From positions 62,001-126,000 of the forward strand of contig NW_025407825.1 of NCBI RefSeq assembly GCF_003324165.1: 64,000 nt of DNA. Direction: 5' to 3'. Position numbers and translations under genes: made by a program. The notes under the pieces were generated by a model, which was not told the DNA's origin, made no database searches, and saw only the letters and a list, made by a program, of their open reading frames with translations. This document shows, in pieces, positions 9,769 through 21,500 of this stretch. The DNA is from Naegleria lovaniensis (Eukaryota; Heterolobosea; Eutetramitea; Acrasida; Naegleriidae). Every line of letters begins with the position of its first letter. The first letter of the stretch is position 1.

Positions 9769-12700
9769 ATGCCCAAAAATTCCAAATCTCCTGCCAAAAC
9801 GAAAACACCCAGAAAGAGCAAATCAGGCAGCGTGCGAAAACAGCCTTTAAATTTTGTGATGAAAGGAAGCGATGATGAAAATAAGAATAATACACCATTT
9901 CAAGGTGGAGGAGTAGTATCATCCGAAGCTATTCCGATTACTAGTAGTAATAGCAGTCATGACGATGATGCGCTTAATAGTGATGATGTGATGATCATTC
10001 ACGAACCATCATCTAGTGAGAAATTAAACACGATTGATATTGATCAACAACAACAACCAGAAATTCATAATGATCATAGTCATACCTCATCGACGACGAG
10101 TCGTAATAATTCCATTTCCACTCCTCTTCATTCATCTCCTAAGAAACGAAATCATTCTTCGACAACCAAACAACAACAGCAGCATACAATCACGAATTTC
10201 TTTTCATCACCATCTTCTTCTTCTTCTGTACAAAAGAAAAGTGTGGATGATGTAGAATTGTTAAATTCTCAGGCATATTTTCCTACTGAATTATTGGCAA
10301 ATTCAACAATGCTGTCTCAAAACTCAACAGATTTTCAAGGTATGCAACAAGAGGATACATTCTCCATTCCAAGCTTATCTCAATCGTCTAAACAAAATAC
10401 TCCTCCTAAATTAACAACAACCCTCACATTCAAACAAAAACCATCACCAAACAATCATTCTACATTGACATCGCCAGCAGTCACAACAAACGACACATCA
10501 TCGTCAATGGTGACACCCAAAAAACCTGTCAAGACATTAAAAATGAAAGATGACACTACTTCCTCGAAAAGCAAGAAGAAAAACGAGTCCACCAAACGAA
10601 AGAGAAGTGAAATACCACATGTCGAAAGCATCAACAGCTCAGACAGCAGCGAAGAAAATCAACAGTTTGTCTCGACCAAGAACAAAAACACAGATGAAAT
10701 TGTTGGCAGTGTCGCTTCCATATTTTTGACAAAGGAACAAAAGAAAAGGAAAAAGGAACTACAAGTTCAAAGTGAGCATCAAAAAAATCAAGAAAAACGA
10801 AAGGAATTGAATGAATTATTTTGTAAAGGTTCAGGCGAACATCCCTTAATGGCATTTCAGAGAGAACAAAAAAAAGTACAAAAAGAAGCTAAAAAAACGA
10901 CTCATGCTGAGGATCATGACTTTTGGCAAGGTGTAAAACCAATCACCTGTAATGTGACAACACAAGCTTTGAAACATTTTGGAAATTGTCAACATGTGAA
11001 TTACGTAAATAAGATTTCCGTGGAATGCTTGTGTACGACGAGTAATAGCAACACAATGATTAATATTGACGACCTTCTTCCAGAAGACGATAGCAATGAA
11101 ATATCTACTACCTATGAAAACACTCAAATAATTCCACTATTGAACAAATTAACATCAGCATCCATTGAGCAACCTAAATCAAGTAGAACATTTGAAAAGA
11201 AAGTCCATGACTTGAGCACAGAAAACACCTTAGCCACGGAGAACAAGCTACCACAGATTGAGAAAGCTGTGGAGATTTTGTATCCCAAATCAATGTGGAA
11301 CACAGAGAAACATCGTTTCACAACTGAATTCAAAAATCTTGAAGAAAAGAAATGGAGAAAAGCTAAAGCTCTCCAAGAACAACAACAGAAACTCCAACCA
11401 ATAGATCTTGACGCTGAAAATTCAATGGAAAGCTCCAATAGCAATAGCGGTTTTGAAAGACGAGAGGCACGACGTGAAAATCTCTCTGAAGATTTATGGT
11501 TTGTCAAATACAGACCTACTCATTCCAAACAGGTCATTTGTAGAAATTCAGAAGCCAATGAACAAATTCATGAATGGCTCGAGTCATGGAAGAACATGTT
11601 AAGCTCATCAAAACCATCTTTGAAACAATCCAAACGCACCAAAAAGAGAAAACCAAAAGAAGAAGAAGCTAGAAGAAAAAGCAAAAAAGAAAAGGAATTT
11701 TTCGATGCCTTCACGGATGACGAAGAGGAAAATGATTTGGAAAATTGTCTCATTATTTATGGTCCCAATTCTGGAAAGACTGCTTCTGTGAGTGCAAATG
11801 CCACTGAACTTGGATTTGCAGAGTTAGGATTGGATGCCTCGAAGGAACGAACCAGTAAGAGTGTCACCGAGTTGAAAGAAACCACGCAATCACGTGGCCT
11901 ACGAGAATCTCACGAAACAATTATCGTCATTGAGGATGCAGATGTCACTTTTAAAGAAGAATCCTATTCATCGTTTGTGAATGGTGTTGAAAAATTGGTA
12001 AAAACATCCAAACGACCGATTATTCTCGTTGCAGATCATTTGAAAAGTGATTCCCCACTGAAATCATTTTGTAAGAAGTCCATTTGTTTTTTAAACGAGA
12101 AACCCTATTTGAATCATAGCATTGACAAAGATACGATCGATCAACATTGTAAATACTTGCTGGATGTGACATGCTACATCTATTCGATATGTCTATGTGA
12201 AGGACTTTCTGTAGATTTAGAGAGAGACATTCTACCAGTCACCGCATACTTTTTAGGAGACTTAAAGAAAATACTTTTAATGCTTCAATTTTGGCTTTGT
12301 CACGTTCAATATCATGACACATTAATGAATGAAAGACCAAGTCTATTGGAAGTGATTTTAGGATTGAATCGACTTGAAAATTATAGTACTACTATTACAT
12401 CATTTCGTCATGCTGAAGACGATTTTGAATTAATGGATCAATTGGATCTGCCGTTCAATAATTATTTATATAATGGAAATGCAGATTCAAAGAGAATTCC
12501 TGCAGATTTTATTTCTCTCTTGTCACATGCTGACACGGTACGAAACTATCATGACCAACTCTCTTGCAATGTAAGTTGAAACCAAGATTAATTCAGTTTT
12601 TCGATTTTATCATTTTCATGATTTTCTGTTATTGAATATTATTATGATTTCAAATAATGTCAACAACAACAACAGATTTATTCGACACTGGAAATTTTAT

Positions 12701-13215
12701 CCATTCATACATTGCTTCCAAACAAACGACTTCAATCCAATGCAACAACAATACAAAGGCCATCAAGTGAAAGTAACAATGATAACGTGTCTTCTTCCAT
12801 CATTATTGAACGCATAATTGATCCGTCCATGATCCCAATAATCAGAAACAATGGTGAGAATATGACGCTTACTACGCAAAATATTCTATTTAAATTCAAA
12901 AAGCAATGCTTTGAGTCGTACATGAACTCTGTGATACAACATGTCATTTTCACACCGAAAGAAGATCAACTGGTCATACCAAGTGTCTATCTCCTTAAGA
13001 AGGAACATAGTGTACTGTTGCAGCATGTATTTACACTGTGCAACTTGGAAGAAAATAGAAGAACCGAAGGACGTACGAGAAGATTCTTTCACTACCTCAA
13101 AGATTTGCTGGAAAGTCATATTGAGACGTTAGACAAGCTAGCAAAACCGTTCAAGATTAAGGGTATTGAAAATTCCAAACGCATGGATGATGACGAAGAT
13201 GATGATGACGTTTAA
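9769..13215 (+). CDS. ATAD5: Elg1/ATAD5-like RFC subunit, PCNA unloader (2 exons)
   Basis: Exons 9769-12570 and 12676-13215 join in frame to 1113 residues. ATAD5/Elg1 replaces RFC1 in an RFC-like complex that unloads PCNA. The N-terminal 550 residues are disordered and Lys/Ser-rich, with a canonical PIP box QHTITNFF at residues 138-145. The AAA+ part starts near residue 575 (LWFVKYRPTHSKQV, NEQIHEWLESWKNM as in ATAD5), then a charged insert. Then comes a P-loop IYGPNSGKTASVSANATELGF, a DASKERTSKSVTELKETTQS segment and Walker B IIVIEDAD. The C-terminal exon holds the helical collar and an acidic tail. Odd point: the P-loop GPNSGKT is one residue shorter than the usual GxxxxGKT. The gene converges on PhzF with only 68 bases between stops. 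Confidence 0.85.
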
Positions 13216-13283
13216 TAATAAATTAAAATTTGGACGTGTGATATTACACACGTCATTATTTGTCACTCCATATTCAAGATACA

Positions 13284-14391
13284 TTAAATAAACATTTTTG
13301 CAGTCATCATGGTTTTAGCATAACCTCCGATAGACACTCTTCCTCCTGAAATTGGTTCCGCAAAGAGAATACCACTTCTCTTTGATGCTTGGAAACAAAC
13401 TAATTTTTGTTTTCCTAACTTGTTGGAATAATAAGGACACAACGATGTTTGTGAGCTTCCATTTACAGGATCTTCCTTAATTCCATTCCTGTCCAATACA
13501 CACGTGTGTAAATAAAAATCCAACTCGTGTAACACAACAATCCACTTACCAAGGTGAGAAATATCTTGTGACAAAATCAATCTTATCCACCTCAACATCA
13601 TTTCCAACAAGTTTCTTCAACTCCATTTTACTCTCTTCATCCATCTCATTCACTGGCATGTTCACTGCTACGCCCTTGACATGATTCTGTAAATCTTCTG
13701 ATTCAAAATTCATAGCTAACAAGGCAGATTCATTGGGCTCTACTTGCAAGACTTGTCTCAAATCTTTCACAACCAGTAATAATTTCTTGGTTTTACGACA
13801 CAAAATAGTCTCTTTCACAATCGAAGCAATTTTCTCTTCAGCAGTATTCATGTCATGATCATTGGTTGACAATAAATTCAAATGTTTCAATAAGTTCAAC
13901 ATGACACTTGTTGGAAATTGAACACGCTGAGGATCTCCTGCAGGAAAATTCAATTTCAACAACTCAGAGTCATTTTCATCTTTTTCAACACTCAATTCTC
14001 CACTTCGAGTTTCAAACACGAGTCTTTTTGGAGAATTCTCATTGAATTTTGAGAAAATCAAATGAGCAGCTGCCAAAGTGGCATGACCACATAAATTGAC
14101 TTCAACTGTCGGAGTAAACCATCGGAGTTGAAATCGTCCATCCTGATCATTCAATGATGATGAGAGACTTCTTCTCAAAAAACAAGTCTCAGATAAATTC
14201 ATTTCTCTTGCAATTAATTTATAGAGATTTTCCTTGTCGAGATCGGAAGGAAATCTCTCATCGAGTTGAGCAACAAGATTTTCATCCGTTAAAAAACACA
14301 CAGCTGCTGGATTACCTCGGAATGGAGATTTAGTAAAGGAGTCGACTGTAAAAAGTTCGAGAGGGATTAAATCGTTTCTGGGTGATGACAT
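13284..14391 (-). CDS. PhzF-family isomerase-like protein (2 exons)
   Basis: Exons 14391-13550 and 13488-13284 join in frame to 348 residues. PhzF proteins have two similar diaminopimelate-epimerase-like halves; the founder isomerises a phenazine precursor, but most eukaryotic members have no proven substrate. Seen here: FTVDSFTKSPFRGNPAAVCFL near the N-terminus, NLSETCFL with the likely catalytic glutamate at residue 68, LRWFTPTVEVNLCGHATLAAAH, and across the splice site the second-half motif TRYFSPW/NGIKEDPVNGSSQTSLCPY. GGRVSIGG near the end is also typical. All key motifs are present, so the enzyme looks functional. No phenazine genes lie nearby. Confidence 0.9.
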
Positions 14392-14589
14392 TTTTTTTTG
14401 TAAGAAAACCGATAGTTTTCATCGTTTGTTTCAATTGTTCTGATAACGAAATTCTTCTTTATAGCCAACAATGAGGGGAGTAAATAGGTAAGAAACAGTC
14501 TACCAGATAAGGAACAAGAAAAGGAACAAGTTATGAAAGAGTTTGAAAAAAAACCCTTAAAAAAAATATCTCCACACTAGGGTTAGAAA

Positions 14590-15975
14590 ATGAAGATAGA
14601 AGAGTTTAAGAGAACAGACACCACAGTCCTTCTGATCCTCGTAAAGAAAATTATTCCATGTGGTCATTCATCCAAAGCTTTTGAAGTATTAGCGTTGGTG
14701 CTTTCCACCTTGGTTACAGTCCCATCCACAATCACAGTGCTGGAAGCCCATCATGATCGAGATTATTTAAGGAACAAGTATCCCGAATTTATGAAGCTCC
14801 TTACAGAATTGTGTACCACAGATAGGAAGGAACAAGTACTGGTCCGTCTTTTGTGTTATTGTGTTCTTACCTTACGCAATGCCGATGGAGAGGCATTCAT
14901 ATTGGAAAGAAAAGAGAGGCTCATTGCTCTGTGCCAAGAGAGAGTGTCGAAAATGCAAGGATCTACCCCAATGTTCTTTTTCTTACTTTCGGAAACAGTT
15001 CAGCAAGCTGTAATCGAGGAAATCTATTCTGCAATGTTCTCAGAAGTTGTGGGAAACATTGGTCATGAGGATGTTCAAGGAAACAAAACAGGAAAGTCTA
15101 AAAGAAAGAAGAAAAAGAACAAGAACAAGAATAAGAACAATGGTAAACAGGAAGCAACCGTATTGTGCGCGTCTGAAACTGAGCTCGAGAGAAGTGGATC
15201 TGTAAAGGTTGAGGAACCTCCTTCGGAATTAAAAGAGGCCGAAAAGAAGTTTGTTGATCCAACCAGTAATGAGTTAGAAATACATATCCAAAAAGAAGAA
15301 CAAAGACCATCTCCTTCTGATGTCGGTAACTGTGGAGGAGAAGTATTAACTAAGGAAAATAAGAATGAAAAAGACAAGACAAGGAATGTTGAAGACACAG
15401 AAATTTTGTCAAGTTATTCCTATCCAAGTTATTACGATGAGTTAATCACTCAAGCTCCAAGCCAAGAAGAATTTCCTTCTCCAGAAAGCACCATCAAGGA
15501 AGCAATTAAGGACACCATTTCCGATTCCGATTCAGATGGAAAAATGACTTTACATCAACAGATTAAGGTATTGTTGGAGGAAGAGAAAGGTATCAGAGAG
15601 CAATATCAACGGCAGGTGGAAGAATCAGAGAAGAACATTCGTCTTATGTTTGAGGCTCAACAACAACAAAATTCGAAATGGCAACAACAAATGGAAGAGA
15701 AGATGGACCAACGCTTCCGTGAGATGAGAGAGCAAGACCAAAAAACGAGAGAACAACATTGGGCAGGATTGGTTGAGCACTTGATGGAGCAATTTCAAAA
15801 ACGACTGGATCAATCAGAGAAGAAAATTCTTCAGCAGCTGGATGCATCAGAGAAGAAAACTCATCGAATAATTGAGGATCAACGTCGCCAATTATTGCAA
15901 GAGTTCCAAAATCAAATGGCAAAGAATGATCATGCAAGCGCCTTGCTCTCCATTGAAAAACAACACAAGAAGTAA
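14590..15975 (+). CDS. Coiled-coil protein, unrecognised
   Basis: 461 residues, single exon. Residues 1-155 look like a folded helical domain (many Leu/Val, several Cys). Residues 160-310 are charged and probably disordered, starting with a strongly basic patch (SKRKKKKNKNKNKNN) that could act as a nuclear or nucleolar signal. From about residue 315 to the end a Gln/Glu/Lys-rich segment with recurring EKxxR and QQQMEE patterns should form a long coiled coil. Two nearby copies of a short LDxSEKKI motif (RLDQSEKKILQQLDASEKKTH) suggest internal duplication. I do not recognise the family. Confidence 0.6.
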   Translation: MKIEEFKRTDTTVLLILVKKIIPCGHSSKAFEVLALVLSTLVTVPSTITVLEAHHDRDYLRNKYPEFMKLLTELCTTDRKEQVLVRLLCYCVLTLRNADGEAFILERKERLIALCQERVSKMQGSTPMFFFLLSETVQQAVIEEIYSAMFSEVVGNIGHEDVQGNKTGKSKRKKKKNKNKNKNNGKQEATVLCASETELERSGSVKVEEPPSELKEAEKKFVDPTSNELEIHIQKEEQRPSPSDVGNCGGEVLTKENKNEKDKTRNVEDTEILSSYSYPSYYDELITQAPSQEEFPSPESTIKEAIKDTISDSDSDGKMTLHQQIKVLLEEEKGIREQYQRQVEESEKNIRLMFEAQQQQNSKWQQQMEEKMDQRFREMREQDQKTREQHWAGLVEHLMEQFQKRLDQSEKKILQQLDASEKKTHRIIEDQRRQLLQEFQNQMAKNDHASALLSIEKQHKK

Positions 15976-16019
15976 AACATGAATGTTGTCGAAATTTCGG
16001 TGCTTCTTGATCAAAGAAA

Positions 16020-17585
16020 ATGCCCACACGACACCTGAGCCACTATGTCAAACCCAAAAAGAGAAAATTATCCTTCTCATCGTTTTCATCGACAATTATG
16101 ATTACAAACAAATTAACACCAACCAACAATGAAATTCAGTACGATGTTTTGAACATGAACGGACCGTTTTGTGATGATATTATTTTGGAAATTGTTCAAT
16201 TTCTTGATTCCGTGTTCATCATCAAAATTTGTATGAAAATTTCAAAGCAATGGAGAGAAGTATCGGAACAAATTCCTTTGACCTTGTCGTCATTCGATCA
16301 TACAATCTCACGCCATGTCAATGGATCATCAACATTTGTAAAATGTATTGCCACGAGTTCAACCCTTCAAAACTTGACATCATTGAATTTGTTTGGGTTA
16401 GAGATTGATTCTACAGAGGTCGCATGTATTGTGAATAGCGAATATTTGAAGCGATTGACATTACTGAATTTAGGTTTTACCAGCATTGGTGAAGAAGGGG
16501 TGAGATTGATATCCAATAGTGAAAATTTGAAGAAATTAACTTCACTGGATTTGAGTGAAAATGGAATTGGGTTTAAAGAAGTTGAATTTATTGCGAATAG
16601 TGAAACTTTGAATAACTTAAAGGCGTTAAATTTAAGTCATAACCCAATTGAAGACCAAGGTGCACAATTCATCGCCAATAGCAATAATTTAAAGAATTTG
16701 ACTTTGCTTAACTTGCGGAGGACTAGTATTGGTCATGAAGGAATCAAACTCATCTCTTCTAGTGTATATATGAAAAATTTAACGTCTTTAGATTTAGGTA
16801 TTAACAATATTGGCTCTGATGGTGTCCAACTCATCGCCAATAGTAGCAATTTAAAAAATTTAACTTCCCTGAATTTACAAAGAAGCAGTATTGGCTCGAA
16901 CGGTGTTAAAACTATGGCAGACTGTGAAAATTTAACGAATTTGACTTTATTGGATTTGTTTGATAACAATATTGGATCTGAAGGGGCGATATTCATTTCC
17001 ACCAGCAAGAATCTGAAGAATTTAATTTCTTTAGAGTTGAGTAACAACAATATTGGCTCTGAAGGCATTAAATCTATCGCCGCAAGCGAAAATCTGAAAA
17101 ATTTGACTTCATTAGCATTAGCTGACAATAATATAGGTTATGAAGATGTCACATCTATTTCCACCAGTGAATACTTGAAGAATTTAACCTCATTGGATTT
17201 GAGCTATAACAACATTGGCCACAAAGGCGCTCACTCGATCGCCAATAACAATTTTACACGTTTACAGTTACTGAATTTACGTGATAATCATATTGGCTAC
17301 ACAGGTACCACATTCATTTCCAATAGCGAACATTTACAACATCTCACATCATTGCATTTAGGTTATAACAATATTGGCTCTGAAGGAGTGAAATCGATTT
17401 TCATGAGTAGAACTTTGAACAATTTAACGTTATTAGATTTGGAACACAATAATATTGATGATGAAGGAGTCCATGCTATCGCCAATAATATTATCAATTT
17501 GAACAAGTTGAGGACATTACAATTGCGAGGAAATAACATGAGTCGTGAGGATAGTATGAGTTTCATTTCCAAAAGTGAAAATTGA
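16020..17585 (+). CDS. F-box/leucine-rich repeat protein (RNI-type LRR)
   Basis: 521 residues, single exon. An F-box-like segment (DDIILEIVQFLDSVFIIKICMKISKQWREVSEQ, near residues 53-85) is followed by about 16 leucine-rich repeats of about 24 residues reading NLTSLDLSxNNIGxEGxxxIAxSENLK. They run from about residue 110 to the end. The repeats are unusually uniform, with the IG.EG core in most of them, as in ribonuclease-inhibitor-type LRRs. F-box/LRR proteins usually present substrates to SCF ubiquitin ligases. At DNA level the array is a degenerate 72-base tandem repeat, so unequal exchange can change its length. Confidence 0.8.
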   Translation: MPTRHLSHYVKPKKRKLSFSSFSSTIMITNKLTPTNNEIQYDVLNMNGPFCDDIILEIVQFLDSVFIIKICMKISKQWREVSEQIPLTLSSFDHTISRHVNGSSTFVKCIATSSTLQNLTSLNLFGLEIDSTEVACIVNSEYLKRLTLLNLGFTSIGEEGVRLISNSENLKKLTSLDLSENGIGFKEVEFIANSETLNNLKALNLSHNPIEDQGAQFIANSNNLKNLTLLNLRRTSIGHEGIKLISSSVYMKNLTSLDLGINNIGSDGVQLIANSSNLKNLTSLNLQRSSIGSNGVKTMADCENLTNLTLLDLFDNNIGSEGAIFISTSKNLKNLISLELSNNNIGSEGIKSIAASENLKNLTSLALADNNIGYEDVTSISTSEYLKNLTSLDLSYNNIGHKGAHSIANNNFTRLQLLNLRDNHIGYTGTTFISNSEHLQHLTSLHLGYNNIGSEGVKSIFMSRTLNNLTLLDLEHNNIDDEGVHAIANNIINLNKLRTLQLRGNNMSREDSMSFISKSEN

Positions 17586-17735
17586 CCATTGTAAGCTTGT
17601 ATCGTCCGATGAGATGGTATCATACTACAATCAAAATTGAGATAAATTCTCCTTCTTGACCTGGAAATGATGATGAGTTGAATTCGCCTCGATTTCAAAA
17701 AAAAAACTTGACTTTTATCTCCCTGTTGCTACAGT

Positions 17736-18383
17736 ATGGTCCAAACTCAATCTCACAACAGAATATTTGAGCATTTCTCACTTGTCCTTTTGGTTGTTGT
17801 ACTCCTTTCATTGACAACACCAAGATACCTACATGCAAGTGACCATGTACCGACAAGGCAGTTGGGTGAAACAGAATCAACTAATGATAACCACAACATA
17901 CATTTAAAGGTAGAGCCATTAATTTCGAATGACCTCATCATTGATAACCTCACACTTGATTCAGCCGAATATGTTTATTCCAATACAGGGAGCAAGTATT
18001 ACAAGCTCCTATTACCTCCATTGACTCTAGCGACCATTTCCATTTATAGTGTTGCAGGAGAGGGTTTGTGTCTGGTTCAATTCGATCAGCTTCCAACATT
18101 GACTCATTTTGGAGTGCTCCAAAGATTGAATGCCACCACTGCATCCACAGTGTCTGTGAATAATTATGACTCGTTTCAAACTCGAGAAATTTACATCATG
18201 ATCACTACTTTAACAGATTATATGAGTTTTCGAATTAGTACAACTTCACAACTTGCGTATAGGGCCGTCATAATTACAGGAATTGTATTTGCATGTTTAT
18301 TTAGTATATTTTGTTTTGCAGCATTCGTAGTGGTGGTTTTTGCCATCCCCTTCAAAAAGAGTACATTTGACAGACAATGGTGA
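17736..18383 (+). CDS. Small type I membrane protein, unrecognised
   Basis: 215 residues. A signal peptide (FSLVLLVVVLLSLTTPRYLHASD, cut probably after residue 36) is followed by an extracellular or lumenal domain of about 125 residues with N-glycosylation sites (NLT, NAT) and a single cysteine. A strong transmembrane helix (AVIITGIVFACLFSIFCFAAFVVVVFA) and a short basic tail end it (IPFKKSTFDRQW). The ectodomain resembles no family I know. It lies between the F-box/LRR gene and the convergent 7TM-RGS gene, which gives no functional hint. Confidence 0.65.
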   Translation: MVQTQSHNRIFEHFSLVLLVVVLLSLTTPRYLHASDHVPTRQLGETESTNDNHNIHLKVEPLISNDLIIDNLTLDSAEYVYSNTGSKYYKLLLPPLTLATISIYSVAGEGLCLVQFDQLPTLTHFGVLQRLNATTASTVSVNNYDSFQTREIYIMITTLTDYMSFRISTTSQLAYRAVIITGIVFACLFSIFCFAAFVVVVFAIPFKKSTFDRQW

Positions 18384-18543
18384 AATCATTCACTATTTCA
18401 CAATGATCTGTCTGTGTGCGTCTTCACACAAAAACAAGAAAATGACCATGTTGAGGTCTCAACAACAATTTGAATGATGAGTACACTGTTTTTATACACA
18501 CATAGATCTACTACAATAACTCAAAGAGTTATTACTATCTTCA

Positions 18544-21500
18544 TTATTTCTTCTTGGATAAGGTAGACAAGCTTTTCAGATTGGGTTCCACATAAATTTG
18601 TCTAAATTCTTTGCATTCCAAATAAAATCGAGTATAGGCATCTAGTAAATTGAATAACACTTCATCTCTCAATTCTAACATGATTTTTCCAATCTCTGCC
18701 GATTGTTGATTGGAAATGGTTTCAGATTTTTCAATTTGATTCATTAATTGTGTGAAACGAGATTTCAATTCTGGACTCAACCATTCAGAAATGTTCAATA
18801 ACGAAGAGGATGCACTTGAATTCAAAGGAGGTTCTATCTGTGAGTCATTGTGTGACATTTCTGAAGAGGTTTGCTGTTGTTGGTTGGTTTGCGAAATCTT
18901 CTTCATTCTCAAACCTCGTGGTTGAATGAAATTGTAATAAATGTGATACAATTTTTGTTGAGCTTGTTGAGTCTTTTCCATTTCTTTCAAACTCAAATAT
19001 TCATTGACACACTTGTAAAAGAGTAAATTTCCAATCGACCATTCCCTTTGTAAAAATTCTTGAAACATTCGATTCAATTTAGAGTGTTTCAATACTTGTC
19101 GTAAGATGGTCTCTGTTGGATGATACACTGAAAAGTCATACATTTGTTCAATCAATGCATCTCGATTCGCTGCACCATTCAATGACGATGACGAAGGAGC
19201 AAACGACAAGTTATCATTAATTTGGTCCTGTCTTACACTCTTTTTCACATATTCATCATGATTCTTAATGTAATGACTTTGAAGTCGTGAAATGTGAAAT
19301 TGTCTCTTCATTGTGAAACAACTGGTCATGACTGGTGAAATGAGCACAAATGGCAATTCAAACAAGACAGACATGACAATCTTCAAAATACAAATTTTCA
19401 TCACTAAATCTTCTGCTCTCAATGTGAACACCAACACATCAGTCACTGCAATTCCAATACATGCAATAATGAACATGGAACTATACAACAAGGCCTCTCT
19501 TCGACAAAATTGTAAATCATGATACCACCAATAATTCATGAAAAATCGAACGAATCTGGAAAGTCGTTTTTTGGATAAAGTAGTTTCAGATTTCTTTTTT
19601 CCTCCATGTTCTGAATGTTTCAAACTGGAATGTCTTTCATTGATGATCATGTCCAAGAGTGTTAATAGCAATAAGGTCAGAGCTCCAATCACCAAGATGG
19701 CTCCATACCAAACTCGTTGAGTAATGAACCAGATCGAGTCACAACTGGTCACTTGTTGGACTTGAAGAGTAATTGCGAGAATGACACCACTAATACCAAG
19801 CCATGCTGAGGTGGTGAGTCCAGAAAAGAGAAATTGAAAGAGAACTGGATGTCTGATAATAAAATTCAATAAGAGAACGGTCTTTCTCTTCTCAAATTTG
19901 GAGATTAATTGTTGCTCATTGGTATGAGTAACACTGGCATTTGACATGGAAGCTGTAAATTTGGTGGTGGTCTTGTTATTGGAATTTGAAACAGTATTCG
20001 AAAGTGAGTCACTGTCATGAGTGGTCTTATTCGCCTTGGTCAATCCCAACACCGTTTGAGATAAATTCCCATTATAAATGACACTTGAACTGGTCAAATC
20101 TTCTTCCTCAGCAGCTCCTGACATGTTGTCAGAAAATGTTTGAGAACCTCGTTCCAATGGTTGAGACGTATTAGAATGATACGTCAAATCTTTGTAACGG
20201 TGAGGATTCCTTCTATGAGCTACATCTTTATCGACTCCTCCTCGATGATCCACTGCAGTCGAGGTCGAAGGTTGTGGTTGTCTCAAAAAACTAGTTCCAA
20301 AACTTGAGAGATTATCTGAATCAGAATTTTGAGCTGATTCCGAATACGTATCTAAAATACTATTTCTTGAAACAGTCGAATCTCTCGGCACTTGGAAACG
20401 GTGTTGACCATGGTGGTGGTGGTGCTGTTGTGAAACGTTTGGGTTATAATGACTTGCATTGGAAGAGGAAATTCCAGATGCAAATGAATCACCAAATAAT
20501 CTCGAACCTGTTTGTGGAAGATGTGAAGTGGTTCCTGTCATGGTATGATTGTTTGCATGCTGACGATGACTTGCATTTCTATACAGAGGTCCAGAAGTGT
20601 CACTACTTGCCACACTACTACTTGCAATAAATGATTGTAAATCTGAAATTTGATGATGAGGACGAATACCACCATACGCTCCAGACATACTTGGATTGGA
20701 TCGATCTGTAGAATCTAAGGGAAGGCGTGACAAGAAATTTTGATGAACCTTTTGATTTTCCTTTTCAATATATTTCACAAGTCTCAATTTCTTTCTTTCA
20801 AGATACGAACGAATGATGAAATTCATGAACCCAAATACGGGTAAGCAAAAGATCATGAGCCAATGCAACAAGGAGGTCGTTCCCAAGTGTATAAAGCAAA
20901 TAGACTCTGAGAGAAGCTCATTGGGTTGAGCTTTCCACATGGCTGCAGTTCTTTTCACTAATGGAATGGTTCTCAAATTCACTTTGGAATAATCGGTTGT
21001 TGTGGTATTTGTTTTTGTTGAGGTGTTGGTGGCTAGTTGTGATAATAAGCCATTCACAACATGTTGATCCAGAATGTTATAAAGATGGTTTGAAAAGTAA
21101 GAATTGAGTTGTTGTTGAGTTTGTTGAGAATGTGTGAATGGAGAATTCCAATCATTGTCATACTGTGACGTCACGTAATGTAAACTCTTCGTTGTACTAT
21201 TTCCAATCGTTGTTGAATTTGAAGTGGAATTAGAGACAGGTGAAAAATCAATAATTCTACTCGGAATTAAATCTACCAACAGCAGTCCGTTCATGGCTGC
21301 CAATAAGAGAAACAATACAAATCCAAAAGCACACCCCAACCGATTGTACATTAAATACTTTGAACGGCGGAACACAATAAAGCTGATGAGGCATAGGACA
21401 AGGAGAACAAACACTACAATCCTCGTCACTCCAAGTATTGAAATGCTTGAAATGTAAGTATTCGTTTGCAAGCTTCGAATGAGTCGATTGTATTCGGTCA

